In this document: positions 34,141 through 41,246 of the stretch, piece by piece
How the letters are laid out: the number at the start of each line of letters is the position of its first letter
Position numbering within the stretch: position 1 is the first letter of the stretch
Assembly (NCBI GenBank): GCA_900772845.1
Contig: CAAGSD010000088.1
Span: 1-41,246, forward strand
Source: Lachnospiraceae bacterium
Lineage (GTDB): Bacteria; Bacillota; Clostridia; Lachnospirales; Lachnospiraceae
Direction: 5' to 3'
DNA: 41,246 nt
Notes under the pieces: generated by a model
The model's database searches: none
The model's input: only the letters and a program-made list of their open reading frames with translations
Told to the model about the DNA's origin: nothing
Made by a program: the position numbers and the translations under genes

Positions 34141-34809
34141 TCAGCATTTGATCTCAAGGTAACCTAACAGCTTGCTCATATCATACTCTTCCAGCACACC
34201 CAGATTGGAATCATAGAATTTTCCATCATAGTGTACCAGATAGTGACAGAAACGTCCCATTTTTTCCATCATGATACAGCATTTCGGCAGTACAGCGGGC
34301 TTACCCTCGGTATATACGATAATATCTGTGTGATCGATACCGTAATAGTTCAGTGCGGAAATCACACGTCCCATGGTAGCCTGCCACTCTCTGCAGTCCA
34401 TAACGCTGATCACCTCGGCAATGGTAACACCGGCCAGCATTGCCACGCATGCCTGACCACACAGACCGTCTTCCGGCTGGATGATCACGTTCATGCTGTC
34501 GATCCTGCGGATAGGATTTTCAAAGCTGTAAGGGCTGTTCTGATCCATGCGGATCAGGGAACCATTGACATGCAGCAGAATCTTATGGGGAACGCCAAGT
34601 TCTACTTTCACTGCGTCTTCCCCTGTTATAACGATTTCGTAATTACCTTTCTCCTTGGGATGAAGCTCACACTCAATAATATTGTTGTCCAGTACAATAT
34701 CTCCCTTGATGACTTCTCTCTGATGACATACTTCCCATACATTAAAAGGGATCTGAATGGTATATCCTGCATCCTTTTTCTCTACTTTAGACTCAAAAAA
34801 ATATCTCAT
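34141..34809 (-). CDS. DUF1905-like domain fused to C39-like cysteine protease domain
   Basis: A 222-aa protein with two parts. Residues 1-85 (ending LGVPHKILLHV) fit the DUF1905 beta-barrel type, with GYTIQIPFNVWEV and GNYEIVITGEDA as key strands. Residues about 105-222 look like a papain/C39-type cysteine protease: a possible catalytic Cys in EDGLCGQACVAMLAG, His in RFCHYLVHYDG and Asp/Asn in KFYDSNLGVLEEYD. No signal peptide or membrane segment, so cytoplasmic. GGAGG lies 8 nt upstream, and an extended -10 promoter is at 34898-34925. The pairing of these two domains is unfamiliar to me. Substrate unknown; the protease call is from motif order, so activity is not certain. Confidence 0.7.
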   Translation of the reverse strand: MRYFFESKVEKKDAGYTIQIPFNVWEVCHQREVIKGDIVLDNNIIECELHPKEKGNYEIVITGEDAVKVELGVPHKILLHVNGSLIRMDQNSPYSFENPIRRIDSMNVIIQPEDGLCGQACVAMLAGVTIAEVISVMDCREWQATMGRVISALNYYGIDHTDIIVYTEGKPAVLPKCCIMMEKMGRFCHYLVHYDGKFYDSNLGVLEEYDMSKLLGYLEIKC

Positions 34810-34897
34810 GATTTATTCCTCCGTTGCTTTTGCTGTCTCTTAAGTATTCTCTTAAGAAAAATATTTACGAAAGCGGTTACATTTGCTATTTATCTTG

Positions 34898-34925
34898 ATT
34901 CTAGCAAAAATTTACATTCTTGCAA
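34898..34925 (-). promoter_or_regulatory. Promoter of the DUF1905/C39-like gene
   Basis: On the minus strand TTGCAA, 16 nt, then TAGAAT preceded by TGC. It leaves an 80-nt leader with two CTTAAG hexamers (near 34835-34855). Confidence 0.55.
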
Positions 34926-34998
34926 AGGGCTTGCGGGAAAGTACTGAAAAAAAAACATCCTGTCAAAATTTTGTCATAATAACAGTGCATAACCGATC

Positions 34999-36348
34999 TT
35001 AAAGCCCCAGAATGGCAGATGCCACACGGAAGTATACCAACAGAGACATGGCATCCACAATGGTGGTAATAAAGGGGCTCGCCATGACCGCAGGGTCAAA
35101 ACCGAGACGCTTTGCCAGAATCGGCAGTAAGCAGCCGATGATCATGGCGATCACCACCGCTGCCACCAGTGTCAGGCATACGGACGCTGCTACCAGCACG
35201 CCTACTTTATCCAACAGTAGTAATTTGACAAAGTTCGCTGCAGAAAGTGTGACACCGCAGATCAGTGCCACACGGATCTCTTTGAAAACTACTTTCGGTA
35301 CATCCCGGTATTCAATCTCATTCAGGGACAGTCCGCGGATGACCGTAACACTGGCCTGGCTTCCGGCATTACCGCCGGTATCCATTAACATAGGAATATA
35401 AGCTACCAGTACCGCACAGACGCTCAGGGCGTCCTCAAAAGAGGAAATAATGGCACCGGTAAAGGTTGCGGACACCATCAACAACAGCAGCCAGGGGATA
35501 CGCTTTTTAAAAGTCTCAAATACCCCTGTCTTCATATAAGGCTTATCGCTGGGTACGATAGCCGCCATCTTTTCCATATCCTCCGTGGTCTCTTCTTCGA
35601 TGATATCCACGATATCGTCCACGGTGATAATACCTACCAGGCGGTTTTCATTGTCCACTACCGGCATGGCAGTAAAGTCATATTTTTTGAACTGTCTGGC
35701 TACTTCCTCCTGATCCATCAGGGTGTTGATAGAGATGACATTCTCATGCATGATGTCACCGATGATCTCATCGCCGTCCATCAGCAGCAGATAACGCAGA
35801 GCTACGGTTCCCACCAGTCTTCTCTGGGCATCCAGTACATAGCAGATGTTGATGGTCTCACTGTCGAGACCCACCTTGCGGATCCGTTCGATTGCCTGAT
35901 TCACCGTCAGGTTCTCCTTCAGGTCTACATACTCGACCGTCATGATACTTCCGGCGGAATCTTCCGGATAGCGCAGTAGATGATTGATATCTCTGCGCAC
36001 ATCAGGGCTTGCGTTGGTCAGAAGCTTTTTGACAATATTGGCAGGCATCTCTTCCAGCAGGTCGGCCGCATCGTCCGCCATCAGGTTGTTGATGATGTTC
36101 GTTGCTTCCTTATCTGACAGGGAGGTGATGATCTTCTGCTGATTGTCCATATCTAAATAGGAAAAAACGTCTGCCGCCAGGTCCTTGGGAAGAATGCGGA
36201 AGACCTTTAGCATATCCTCCTCTTCCAGTTCTTCCAGAAGTCCTGCAATATCGGCATCGTTGAGTTCAGCCAGATACTGGCGCAGCTTGGTATACTGCTT
36301 GGTGTTAAGAAGCTCTAAGACCTCTTCCAGTTCTTTGATCTGTTCCAT
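34999..36348 (-). CDS. mgtE: Magnesium transporter MgtE
   Basis: A 449-aa MgtE channel for Mg2+ uptake. The N-terminal superhelical domain (residues 1-125; helical repeats with LPKDLAADVFSYL and MPANIVKKLL) and two CBS domains (about 130-250; GIITVDDIVDIIEEE) form the cytosolic Mg2+ sensor that closes the pore. Five membrane helices follow (from about 275), with the pore motif MDTGGNAGSQ. Strong AAGGAGG upstream of the ATG. The 190-nt leader holds a small ORF and stable hairpins and starts in a palindromic promoter; I did not find an M-box (ykoK) riboswitch. Confidence 0.95.
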   Translation of the reverse strand: MEQIKELEEVLELLNTKQYTKLRQYLAELNDADIAGLLEELEEEDMLKVFRILPKDLAADVFSYLDMDNQQKIITSLSDKEATNIINNLMADDAADLLEEMPANIVKKLLTNASPDVRRDINHLLRYPEDSAGSIMTVEYVDLKENLTVNQAIERIRKVGLDSETINICYVLDAQRRLVGTVALRYLLLMDGDEIIGDIMHENVISINTLMDQEEVARQFKKYDFTAMPVVDNENRLVGIITVDDIVDIIEEETTEDMEKMAAIVPSDKPYMKTGVFETFKKRIPWLLLLMVSATFTGAIISSFEDALSVCAVLVAYIPMLMDTGGNAGSQASVTVIRGLSLNEIEYRDVPKVVFKEIRVALICGVTLSAANFVKLLLLDKVGVLVAASVCLTLVAAVVIAMIIGCLLPILAKRLGFDPAVMASPFITTIVDAMSLLVYFRVASAILGL

Positions 36349-36438
36349 GATGATCCTCCTTATGATGTTTTCTATGTGTGTAACTTAACTGGCAGCTTCG
36401 CCCCGGAAGTGGGTTGTCAGAGCTCTTCTGTGTACACT

Positions 36439-36525
36439 TCATAAAAACCACCACCTTTCTGTAGGATCCATCCAGAACCCCATTCGCAAAATCGCCTCTA
36501 CGAGGCTTTCCTTTTGCTCATTCAT
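36439..36525 (-). CDS. Candidate 28-aa leader peptide upstream of mgtE
   Basis: A 28-codon ORF in the mgtE leader, beginning MNEQKESLVEAILRMG and ending in an aromatic stretch after an Asp-Pro pair (MDPTERWWFL). Its stop overlaps the start of a second small reading frame (ATGA at 36439-36442) that runs into the beginning of mgtE. No good ribosome binding site precedes it; the ATG lies inside a possible stem (GCAAAAT/ATTTTGC around GCCTC-gta-GAGGC). It could be a regulatory leader peptide, or chance. Confidence 0.35.
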   Translation of the reverse strand: MNEQKESLVEAILRMGFWMDPTERWWFL

Positions 36526-36540
36526 TTTGCTTCGCCAAAT

Positions 36541-36597
36541 AAATATTGACATATATTCTTACGAATGTAAACATTCGACGAATATTCGTCAATATTT
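36541..36597 (-). promoter_or_regulatory. Palindromic promoter/operator of mgtE
   Basis: A large nested inverted repeat: AAATATTGAC/GTCAATATTT (10 bp, 36541-36550 and 36588-36597), ATATTC/GAATAT, and CGAATGT-aa-ACATTCG (36562-36577). Within it the minus strand has TTGACG (36587-36592), 17 nt, TACATT (36564-36569), a candidate mgtE promoter. The symmetry suggests a dimeric repressor or activator site. Confidence 0.6.
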
Positions 36598-36635
36598 AAT
36601 GGTTCTGAATTGTTAATAATATTTTATCTTTTTGA

Positions 36636-37283
36636 CTATTCTTTGTCAATGAAATACGTCTCTTTCAATTTCTCAATTTTTACCTTCCCGGAAGTGATCT
36701 CTATCAGGTTTTTCCTGAGGTTTTCTTCCTTTTCCACCGGAATAAGTAAAATAAATTTTACGTTCTCCGCATAGATGCTGTCCGCAGGAACAATGCTCTG
36801 CTGTCCGAAATAGTATTGCAGCTTTCCCACATCATTATAATCGACCGTCACTTCCAGCTCGCAGCCGTTCCGCATGACACCGGTCCGGCAGTTGGCAAGT
36901 CCTTCCTTTACCGCCTGGGTATAAGCCCGTACCAGGCCGCCGGTACCCAGCAATGTGCCACCAAAATATCTCGTCACCACTACCGCTATGTTGCGGATCC
37001 CAGAACCCGTCAGCACTTCCAGCATCGGCCTTCCGGCAGTTCCTGAGGGTTCCCCGTCATCGCTGCACCGGGTGAGTTCTCCTCTGCTTCCAATGACAAA
37101 TGCCGAACAGTTATGTCTGGCATCCCAGTATTTTTTCTTCATTTCTTCTATAAATGCCTCCGCCTCTTCTTCCGTCCCGCATTTCCGGACCGTGGCGATA
37201 AACCGGGATTTTTTCTCCACGATCTCACCTTCGCCGCCGGATAAAAGGACTCTGTAGCTGTCAGCCGTTATTGTATCACCCAT
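36636..37283 (-). CDS. YigZ/IMPACT family protein
   Basis: A 215-aa YigZ (IMPACT) family protein. The N-terminal domain has the conserved EKKSRFIATV, DARHNCSAFVIG and CSDDGEPSGTAGRPML, followed by VVVTRYFGGTLLGTGGLVRAY; the C-terminal DUF1949-like domain (about 140-215) is present. Family members are linked to translation and stress responses, but the bacterial role is unclear. AGAGAGG lies upstream of the ATG. Divergent from the PBP gene, 174 bp apart; upstream of mgtE on the same strand with a separate promoter between them. Confidence 0.9.
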   Translation of the reverse strand: MGDTITADSYRVLLSGGEGEIVEKKSRFIATVRKCGTEEEAEAFIEEMKKKYWDARHNCSAFVIGSRGELTRCSDDGEPSGTAGRPMLEVLTGSGIRNIAVVVTRYFGGTLLGTGGLVRAYTQAVKEGLANCRTGVMRNGCELEVTVDYNDVGKLQYYFGQQSIVPADSIYAENVKFILLIPVEKEENLRKNLIEITSGKVKIEKLKETYFIDKE

Positions 37284-37412
37284 GTATGACCTCTCTTAAT
37301 CTCAGGAATTCTTATTTTCTTTTGCTTTCTTTTCCAGTGTAGCATAACTGGCGGAAAATGTGAAACAATTCTAAAGACTGGAAAGAAAACCTTTATTTAC
37401 ATAGCATTATTT

Positions 37413-37420
37413 GGTATAAT
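37413..37420 (+). promoter_or_regulatory. Extended -10 promoter of the PBP gene
   Basis: TGG-like extension followed by a perfect TATAAT at 37415-37420, 37 bp before the ATG. The -35 region is poor, as is common with extended -10 promoters. Confidence 0.6.
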
Positions 37421-37457
37421 GTCTTCGTCTGTATCTCAGACAGAAAGGACTTGTTTT

Positions 37458-40130
37458 ATGGATTATGGTAAAAAAGGTGTCCGAGCGAAGCAGAAGGCAC
37501 TCAACTCTAAATCACAAAAATGGGGAAGAAAGATCGCACTGACCTGTGTTAAGGTGCTCCTGATCGCCATCGTAGGCATCGGCATCTGCGGTGCAGCTGC
37601 CGGTATCGGCGTTTTCCGCGGAATTCTCTCTTCCACTCCGACGATCCGCCTGTCCGATGTCGTAGCCGTTGGTGAAGCCACCATTGTATACGATAAGGAA
37701 GGCAATGAGATCGACCAGTATGTCAGCACCAACTCCAACCGTCTCTCCGTCGGTATGGACGAGATTCCGGATTACATGGGCAAAGCTTTTGTAGCGATCG
37801 AGGATGAACGTTTCTATCAGCACAACGGTATCGACTTCAAGAGCATTATCCGTGCCGGTTACCAGTTTTTAAAGACCGGCGGTGAAGAGGCCCAGGGTGC
37901 CAGCACTATTACCCAACAGCTGTTGAAGAACACTGTTTTCACCGACTGGACCTCCGAAGGTGACAACAAGATCAAAAAGATCAAGCGTAAGATCCAGGAG
38001 CAGTATCTGGCACTGGAAATCACCAAGTATTATTCAAAGGATGAGATTCTGCTGCGTTACATGAACGCCATCAACTTAGGACAAAATACTCTGGGTGTGG
38101 AATCCGCTTCCCTGCGTTACTTCGGTAAGCACTGCAGTGACCTGACGATTTCCGAGTGTGCTGTGATCGCTAGTATTACGCAGAACCCTTCCAAATACAA
38201 TCCGATCCGGCATCCGGAAGAAAATGCAAAACGTCGTGAGACCTGTCTGAATAAAATGCTGGAGCTTGAATTTATCAGTCAGGCACAATACGATGAAGCC
38301 GTGGCAGATACCGATGCAGTATATGAGCGGATCGGTCTGTATGATATTGATTATCAGGAAGCGAATGCAACTACCGGCTCCTATTTCTCCGATGCAGTAT
38401 ACGAGCAGGTAAAACAGGATCTGATCCTGAGCGGTTATAATGAGGCCATGGCAGAGACTCTTCTGACCTCCGGCGGTCTGCGTGTGGAATCTACCCTGGA
38501 TCCCAAGATCCAGGCGATCCTGAATGAAGAATATGCAGATCCAGCCAACTATCCGGAGAATGTAAAATGGTATCTGAATTACGCACTCACCATTATCTCG
38601 CCCGATGGCACCAAGAACAATTTCAGTAAAGAAAATATGATGACCTGGTTCAAGGAAAATCAGAATAAAAAGTTCAATCTGATCTTCTCTTCCCAGGATG
38701 ATGCCTATGCAGCCGTCGAAACTTACCGTTCCGCCATGTTGGCACAATTAGGTGTGGAGGACAATGCTGACAATTACGAGGAAAGCATTACCATGACACC
38801 TCAGCCGCAGTCCGCTATGGTCATCGAAGAACAGAATACCGGACACATTGTGGCCATGATCGGTGGCCGTGGTGCCAAAGAAGGCCGCCGGACCCTGAAT
38901 CGTGCTACCAGCGCAAAGCGTCTGCCAGGATCTACTTTTAAAGTAGTTGCTTCCTACGCTCCCGCCCTGGACAGTGCCGGCAAGACTCTGGCAACTGTTT
39001 ATAATGATGCACCGTTTAACTACGCAGACGGAACTCCCGTACGTAACTGGTACAAATCCGGTTACCGCGGCATCCAGAATATCCGCAGTGCGATCCGTGA
39101 CTCCCTGAATATCATTGCCGTCAAGAATATCACTGTGATCACACCGAGACTTGGTTATGATTATCTGCTGAACTTCGGCTTTACCACACTGACCGATGGT
39201 GTTCAGGTGGGCAACGAGATCAAATCCGATGTGAACCAGTCTCTGGCTCTGGGTGGTCTGACCTACGGTGTGACTCCTTATGAGCTGACAGCTGCTTACG
39301 CAGCCATTGCAAACGGCGGTACTTATGTAACGCCGAAGCTGTACACCAGAGTAACTGATTCCGACGGCAATGTAATCCTGGACAATACGAATCCTCCCAC
39401 CAGACAGGTAATCAAGGAAACTACTGCTTTCCTGCTGACCAGTGCCATGCAGGATGTTGTTACTTCCGGTACCGGTGGAAAGGTTAATTTCGGTGGCATG
39501 GCCATTGCCGGTAAGACAGGTACCACAACAGGACCTACCGATGCATGGTTTGCAGGATATACCCCTTATTACACTGCTGCTACCTGGACCGGTTACGATA
39601 ACAACGTAGACCTGAACAGTGCGGAAGACGGTGTCTCCAAGACTTTATGGCGCAAGGTAATGAAACGGGTTCATGAGGATCTGCCCAACACCCAGTTCCC
39701 GGTTCCTTCCGGAATCGTACAGGTTGCGGTATGTTCCCAGTCCGGAAAGCTGCCGATCCCCGGTCTCTGTGACGGATGTATTTACACGGAATACTTTGCT
39801 GAAGGTACGGAGCCTACCGAAAGCTGTGATGTTCATTATCAGGGTGAGATCTGTGCTTACGACGGATTGCCTGCAAGTCCTGACTGTCCGTTTAAGTATA
39901 CCGGTGTAGCCACTATGCCTCTGGTAGAGGATCCCGCATTACAACAGGGATCTACCGTTATTGTCAACAATCCCGACGGTACCCAGACAGTCATCACGCC
40001 GAACACCAGAAGTCAGTGTGAGCATGATGCCGCATTCTTCGCCAACCCGGATTACGAAGCCGTGATCAACCAGCAGCAGGCTGAGATCAACGCCCGTAAT
40101 GCTGCAGCACAGCCGCAGACAGAGGAATAA
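37458..40130 (+). CDS. Bifunctional class A penicillin-binding protein (PBP1A-type)
   Basis: An 890-aa class A PBP that polymerises and cross-links peptidoglycan. A basic cytoplasmic tail and a membrane anchor (about residues 29-56) precede the GT51 glycosyltransferase domain (about 70-270: EDERFYQHNGID with catalytic Glu, GASTITQQLLKN, LGQNTLGVESASLRYFGK). The transpeptidase domain (about 440-740) has the nucleophile in LPGSTFKV (SxxK), RDSLN (SxN) and AGKTGTTTG (KTG). The C-terminal tail has six cysteines in 65 residues (CSQSGKLPIPGLCDGC, CDVHYQGEIC, SPDC). The start at 37458 is set by AAAGGAC 7 nt upstream; an upstream in-frame ATG lies on the -10 element. Its terminator follows the stop by 25 bp. 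Confidence 0.95.
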   Translation: MDYGKKGVRAKQKALNSKSQKWGRKIALTCVKVLLIAIVGIGICGAAAGIGVFRGILSSTPTIRLSDVVAVGEATIVYDKEGNEIDQYVSTNSNRLSVGMDEIPDYMGKAFVAIEDERFYQHNGIDFKSIIRAGYQFLKTGGEEAQGASTITQQLLKNTVFTDWTSEGDNKIKKIKRKIQEQYLALEITKYYSKDEILLRYMNAINLGQNTLGVESASLRYFGKHCSDLTISECAVIASITQNPSKYNPIRHPEENAKRRETCLNKMLELEFISQAQYDEAVADTDAVYERIGLYDIDYQEANATTGSYFSDAVYEQVKQDLILSGYNEAMAETLLTSGGLRVESTLDPKIQAILNEEYADPANYPENVKWYLNYALTIISPDGTKNNFSKENMMTWFKENQNKKFNLIFSSQDDAYAAVETYRSAMLAQLGVEDNADNYEESITMTPQPQSAMVIEEQNTGHIVAMIGGRGAKEGRRTLNRATSAKRLPGSTFKVVASYAPALDSAGKTLATVYNDAPFNYADGTPVRNWYKSGYRGIQNIRSAIRDSLNIIAVKNITVITPRLGYDYLLNFGFTTLTDGVQVGNEIKSDVNQSLALGGLTYGVTPYELTAAYAAIANGGTYVTPKLYTRVTDSDGNVILDNTNPPTRQVIKETTAFLLTSAMQDVVTSGTGGKVNFGGMAIAGKTGTTTGPTDAWFAGYTPYYTAATWTGYDNNVDLNSAEDGVSKTLWRKVMKRVHEDLPNTQFPVPSGIVQVAVCSQSGKLPIPGLCDGCIYTEYFAEGTEPTESCDVHYQGEICAYDGLPASPDCPFKYTGVATMPLVEDPALQQGSTVIVNNPDGTQTVITPNTRSQCEHDAAFFANPDYEAVINQQQAEINARNAAAQPQTEE

Positions 40131-40154
40131 TATGCGAACCATAGAATAACAATA

Positions 40155-40207
40155 CCCGCCCCTGCATCACTGCTCTACGCAGCTACAGGGACGGGTTATT
40201 TTTTGCA
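40155..40207 (+). terminator. Terminator of the PBP gene
   Basis: CCCGcCCCTG pairs with CAGGGaCGGG around a 20-nt loop; TTATTTTTT follows on the plus strand. Confidence 0.85.
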
Positions 40208-40250
40208 TAAAAATCACCGGATCCAACGTTTTCACGTTCCATCCGGTGAT
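40206..40250 (-). terminator. Terminator of the PBECR4-like gene
   Basis: Perfect 10-bp arms ATCACCGGAT (40213-40222) and ATCCGGTGAT (40241-40250) with an inner AACGT/ACGTT pair; TTTTT follows on the minus strand. It is converging with the PBP terminator. The 125 bp between it and the stop of the minus gene hold nothing I recognise. Confidence 0.75.
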
Positions 40251-40375
40251 CATGATAAACCTTATATTTTCGGTTGTTCCTATACAATACCCTGTGCGGT
40301 CATAGCGACAGCACAAGAAATCTCATATTTACTGAATTTTTTCTCTCTTTGTATATTATAAGTGTATTACTATTT

Positions 40376-40993
40376 TTATTCCTCATCCACTAAAATCATT
40401 TCAGACACTTCATCGCTCACCCTGAGTTCATGAATACTCTGATTCTTTGCAAGATATGTACAGTTATCATAATGCTGATCTTTATAGTGTTTTGAAAAAA
40501 TAGCAAGCACCTTATTTGTTGGTTGTGATAGTTTCCTGACATCCTCCTTGTACAAGGTAACCGGAAAATCTGTTTTCTTTCCAGTTCTAAATCCAACACT
40601 TAAAACCGCTTTAGCATCTCCTACAAAATAATCAGCCCTGATGCAGATTCCACTATTAATAAAATCTCCAATCATACAATGATGATATAGAAGCTCTGCG
40701 AGATATGGTAACACCACCAATTTCTGTTGTACTTTTCCTTTATTATCAATTTCAAAATCATACTCAGAAAGTTTTGACTCCAGACAAGCAGCATAAAATT
40801 GTTGTGCAGACAATCTTGTTTTCACACCCGTCATATGTAAAAAGTTCATATCCCGGAATCCTACATCTACTGTCTTTATATCTTTCCTTTCCCGATATAC
40901 AATTAGAAAATGTTTATCATTCAGTTTTTCTTCGTATTGCTTTGCAGCTTCTATCATAATCTTTAAAGCCGCTTTCTTATCATATTTTGCCAT
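40376..40993 (-). CDS. PBECR4-like putative RNase protein
   Basis: A 205-aa soluble protein. I recall the PBECR4 type (a phage-barnase-EndoU-ColicinE5/D-RelE-like nuclease group) from the sequence VGFRDMNFLHMTGVKTRLSA, then QFYAACLESKLSEYDF, the LADYFVGDAKAVLSVGF-like section and PVTLYKEDVRKL with IFSKHYKD following. Family members are predicted RNases carried by mobile elements, so a toxin role is plausible. No signal peptide or membrane helix. GGGG lies just upstream of the ATG. Only 19 bp separate the ATG from an intrinsic terminator that ends a structured repeat RNA with its own strong promoter, the layout of type III toxin genes. Family call moderate; toxin role is inference. Confidence 0.6.
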   Translation of the reverse strand: MAKYDKKAALKIMIEAAKQYEEKLNDKHFLIVYRERKDIKTVDVGFRDMNFLHMTGVKTRLSAQQFYAACLESKLSEYDFEIDNKGKVQQKLVVLPYLAELLYHHCMIGDFINSGICIRADYFVGDAKAVLSVGFRTGKKTDFPVTLYKEDVRKLSQPTNKVLAIFSKHYKDQHYDNCTYLAKNQSIHELRVSDEVSEMILVDEE

Positions 40994-41011
40994 TCATACC
41001 CCATTAATTTC

Positions 41012-41040
41012 AAAAAGGTTGCCCTTTCGGACAACCTTTT
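41012..41040 (-). terminator. Terminator between structured RNA and PBECR4-like gene
   Basis: On the minus strand AAAAGGTTGTCC and GGGCAACCTTTTT around a GAAA tetraloop (12 bp with one G-U pair), ending in a T-run. Read-through would be needed to express the downstream gene from the upstream promoter. Confidence 0.85.
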
Positions 41041-41209
41041 CTCTTTCTTCTGATGCTGATTTTTCTGTTGTCTGCCAACCGTCCGCCTCTCTATGTGCGG
41101 CTTAACTGTGGAGTTTTTCTGTTGCTCCCCAACCTGCCAGCCTACGAACTGGCTAAAATGTCAGATTTTTAAGGTGTCAGCACACCCAGATAGACTCATC
41201 TATCTCTGT
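41012..41209 (-). ncRNA. Putative repeat-containing structured RNA upstream of PBECR4-like gene
   Basis: A candidate RNA of about 200 nt from the promoter at 41216-41244 to the terminator at 41012-41040. It holds two tandem units of about 52 nt (41154-41103 and 41102-41051). Each has a stem-loop opening with AGCC, then GGUUG-5 nt-CAAC, then AGAAAAA. The first stem changes on both sides (CCAG/CUGG in unit 1, CCGC/GCGG in unit 2), which supports real base pairing. In unit 1 the loop GGAG can pair with CUCC after the A-rich stretch, in unit 2 GCAGA can pair with UCAGC with one mismatch; both would give H-type pseudoknots. Earlier hairpins (GATAGA-tgag-TCTATC and GGTGT/ACACC) precede them. I do not recognise a known riboswitch. 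Confidence 0.6.
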
Positions 41210-41215
41210 ACTATT

Positions 41216-41244
41216 ATTATATGAATTGGCTCCTTTTATGTCAA
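41216..41244 (-). promoter_or_regulatory. Consensus promoter at right edge
   Basis: On the minus strand TTGACA, exactly 17 nt, TATAAT, a perfect match to the housekeeping sigma consensus. Transcription should start near 41209 and run into the structured RNA. Confidence 0.85.
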
Positions 41245-41246
41245 GC

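Noticed and set aside
36349..36600. M-box magnesium riboswitch before mgtE
   Set aside because: I could not find its conserved core; the leader is instead a small ORF with hairpins.
40376..40993. ToxN homologue
   Set aside because: No ToxN-like sequence is seen; only the gene layout resembles type III systems.

Overview
The window looks like chromosomal DNA of a gut-type Firmicute, most likely a Lachnospiraceae (Blautia/Dorea/Coprococcus-like). This is inferred from the moderate GC content, strong AGGAGG-type ribosome binding sites, the mix of Clostridia-type families (DUF5057 protein, Gram-positive type IV pilus cluster without a secretin, MgtE, PBP1A-type enzyme, YigZ, PBECR4-like protein) and the absence of any outer-membrane gene. 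Genus assignment would need a database search. I saw no tRNA, rRNA, CRISPR array, transposase or prophage module.

Region 1 (about 75-19,980, minus strand) is one long type IV pilus-type operon: pilB (assembly ATPase), pilC (platform), pilA (major prepilin), pilD (prepilin peptidase), a fused pilM-pilN, pilO, four minor prepilins (PilV-, PilX-, GspH- and PilW-like, two of them over 830 aa) and a 1791-aa secreted DUF5057 protein. A strong terminator follows it. No pilT-like retraction ATPase is present in the window. The 555 bp in front of pilB hold a promoter for pilB and, upstream of it, what looks like a separate small RNA gene. That RNA has its own promoter, a 52-bp tandem repeat that can fold as two pseudoknots, and an intrinsic terminator.

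Region 2 (about 20,150-26,065) is accessory: a hicA-hicB toxin-antitoxin pair, a GH26 mannanase-like enzyme without signal peptide, a flotillin, a nicotinamidase-like hydrolase, and an AT-rich three-gene cassette made of a SecB-like chaperone and two proteins I do not recognise.

Region 3 (about 26,036-32,940, minus strand) is a housekeeping run: iron-sulfur flavoprotein, RNase HI, RluB/RluF-type pseudouridine synthase, DNA ligase LigA and MetA, tightly spaced and closed by a terminator. Upstream lies a membrane diguanylate cyclase with a periplasmic-type substrate-binding sensor. Because PilB carries an N-terminal MshEN-type domain, c-di-GMP may link this enzyme to the pilus; this is inference.

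Region 4 (about 32,940-41,246) holds a zinc-ribbon membrane protein, a DUF1905/C39-like cysteine protease fusion, MgtE with a palindromic promoter and a small leader ORF, YigZ, and a PBP1A-type bifunctional enzyme on the plus strand. At the right edge a consensus promoter drives a roughly 200-nt structured repeat RNA that ends in a terminator just before a PBECR4-like nuclease gene. That layout resembles type III toxin-antitoxin loci and is, with the RNA before pilB, the strongest candidate for something undescribed here.
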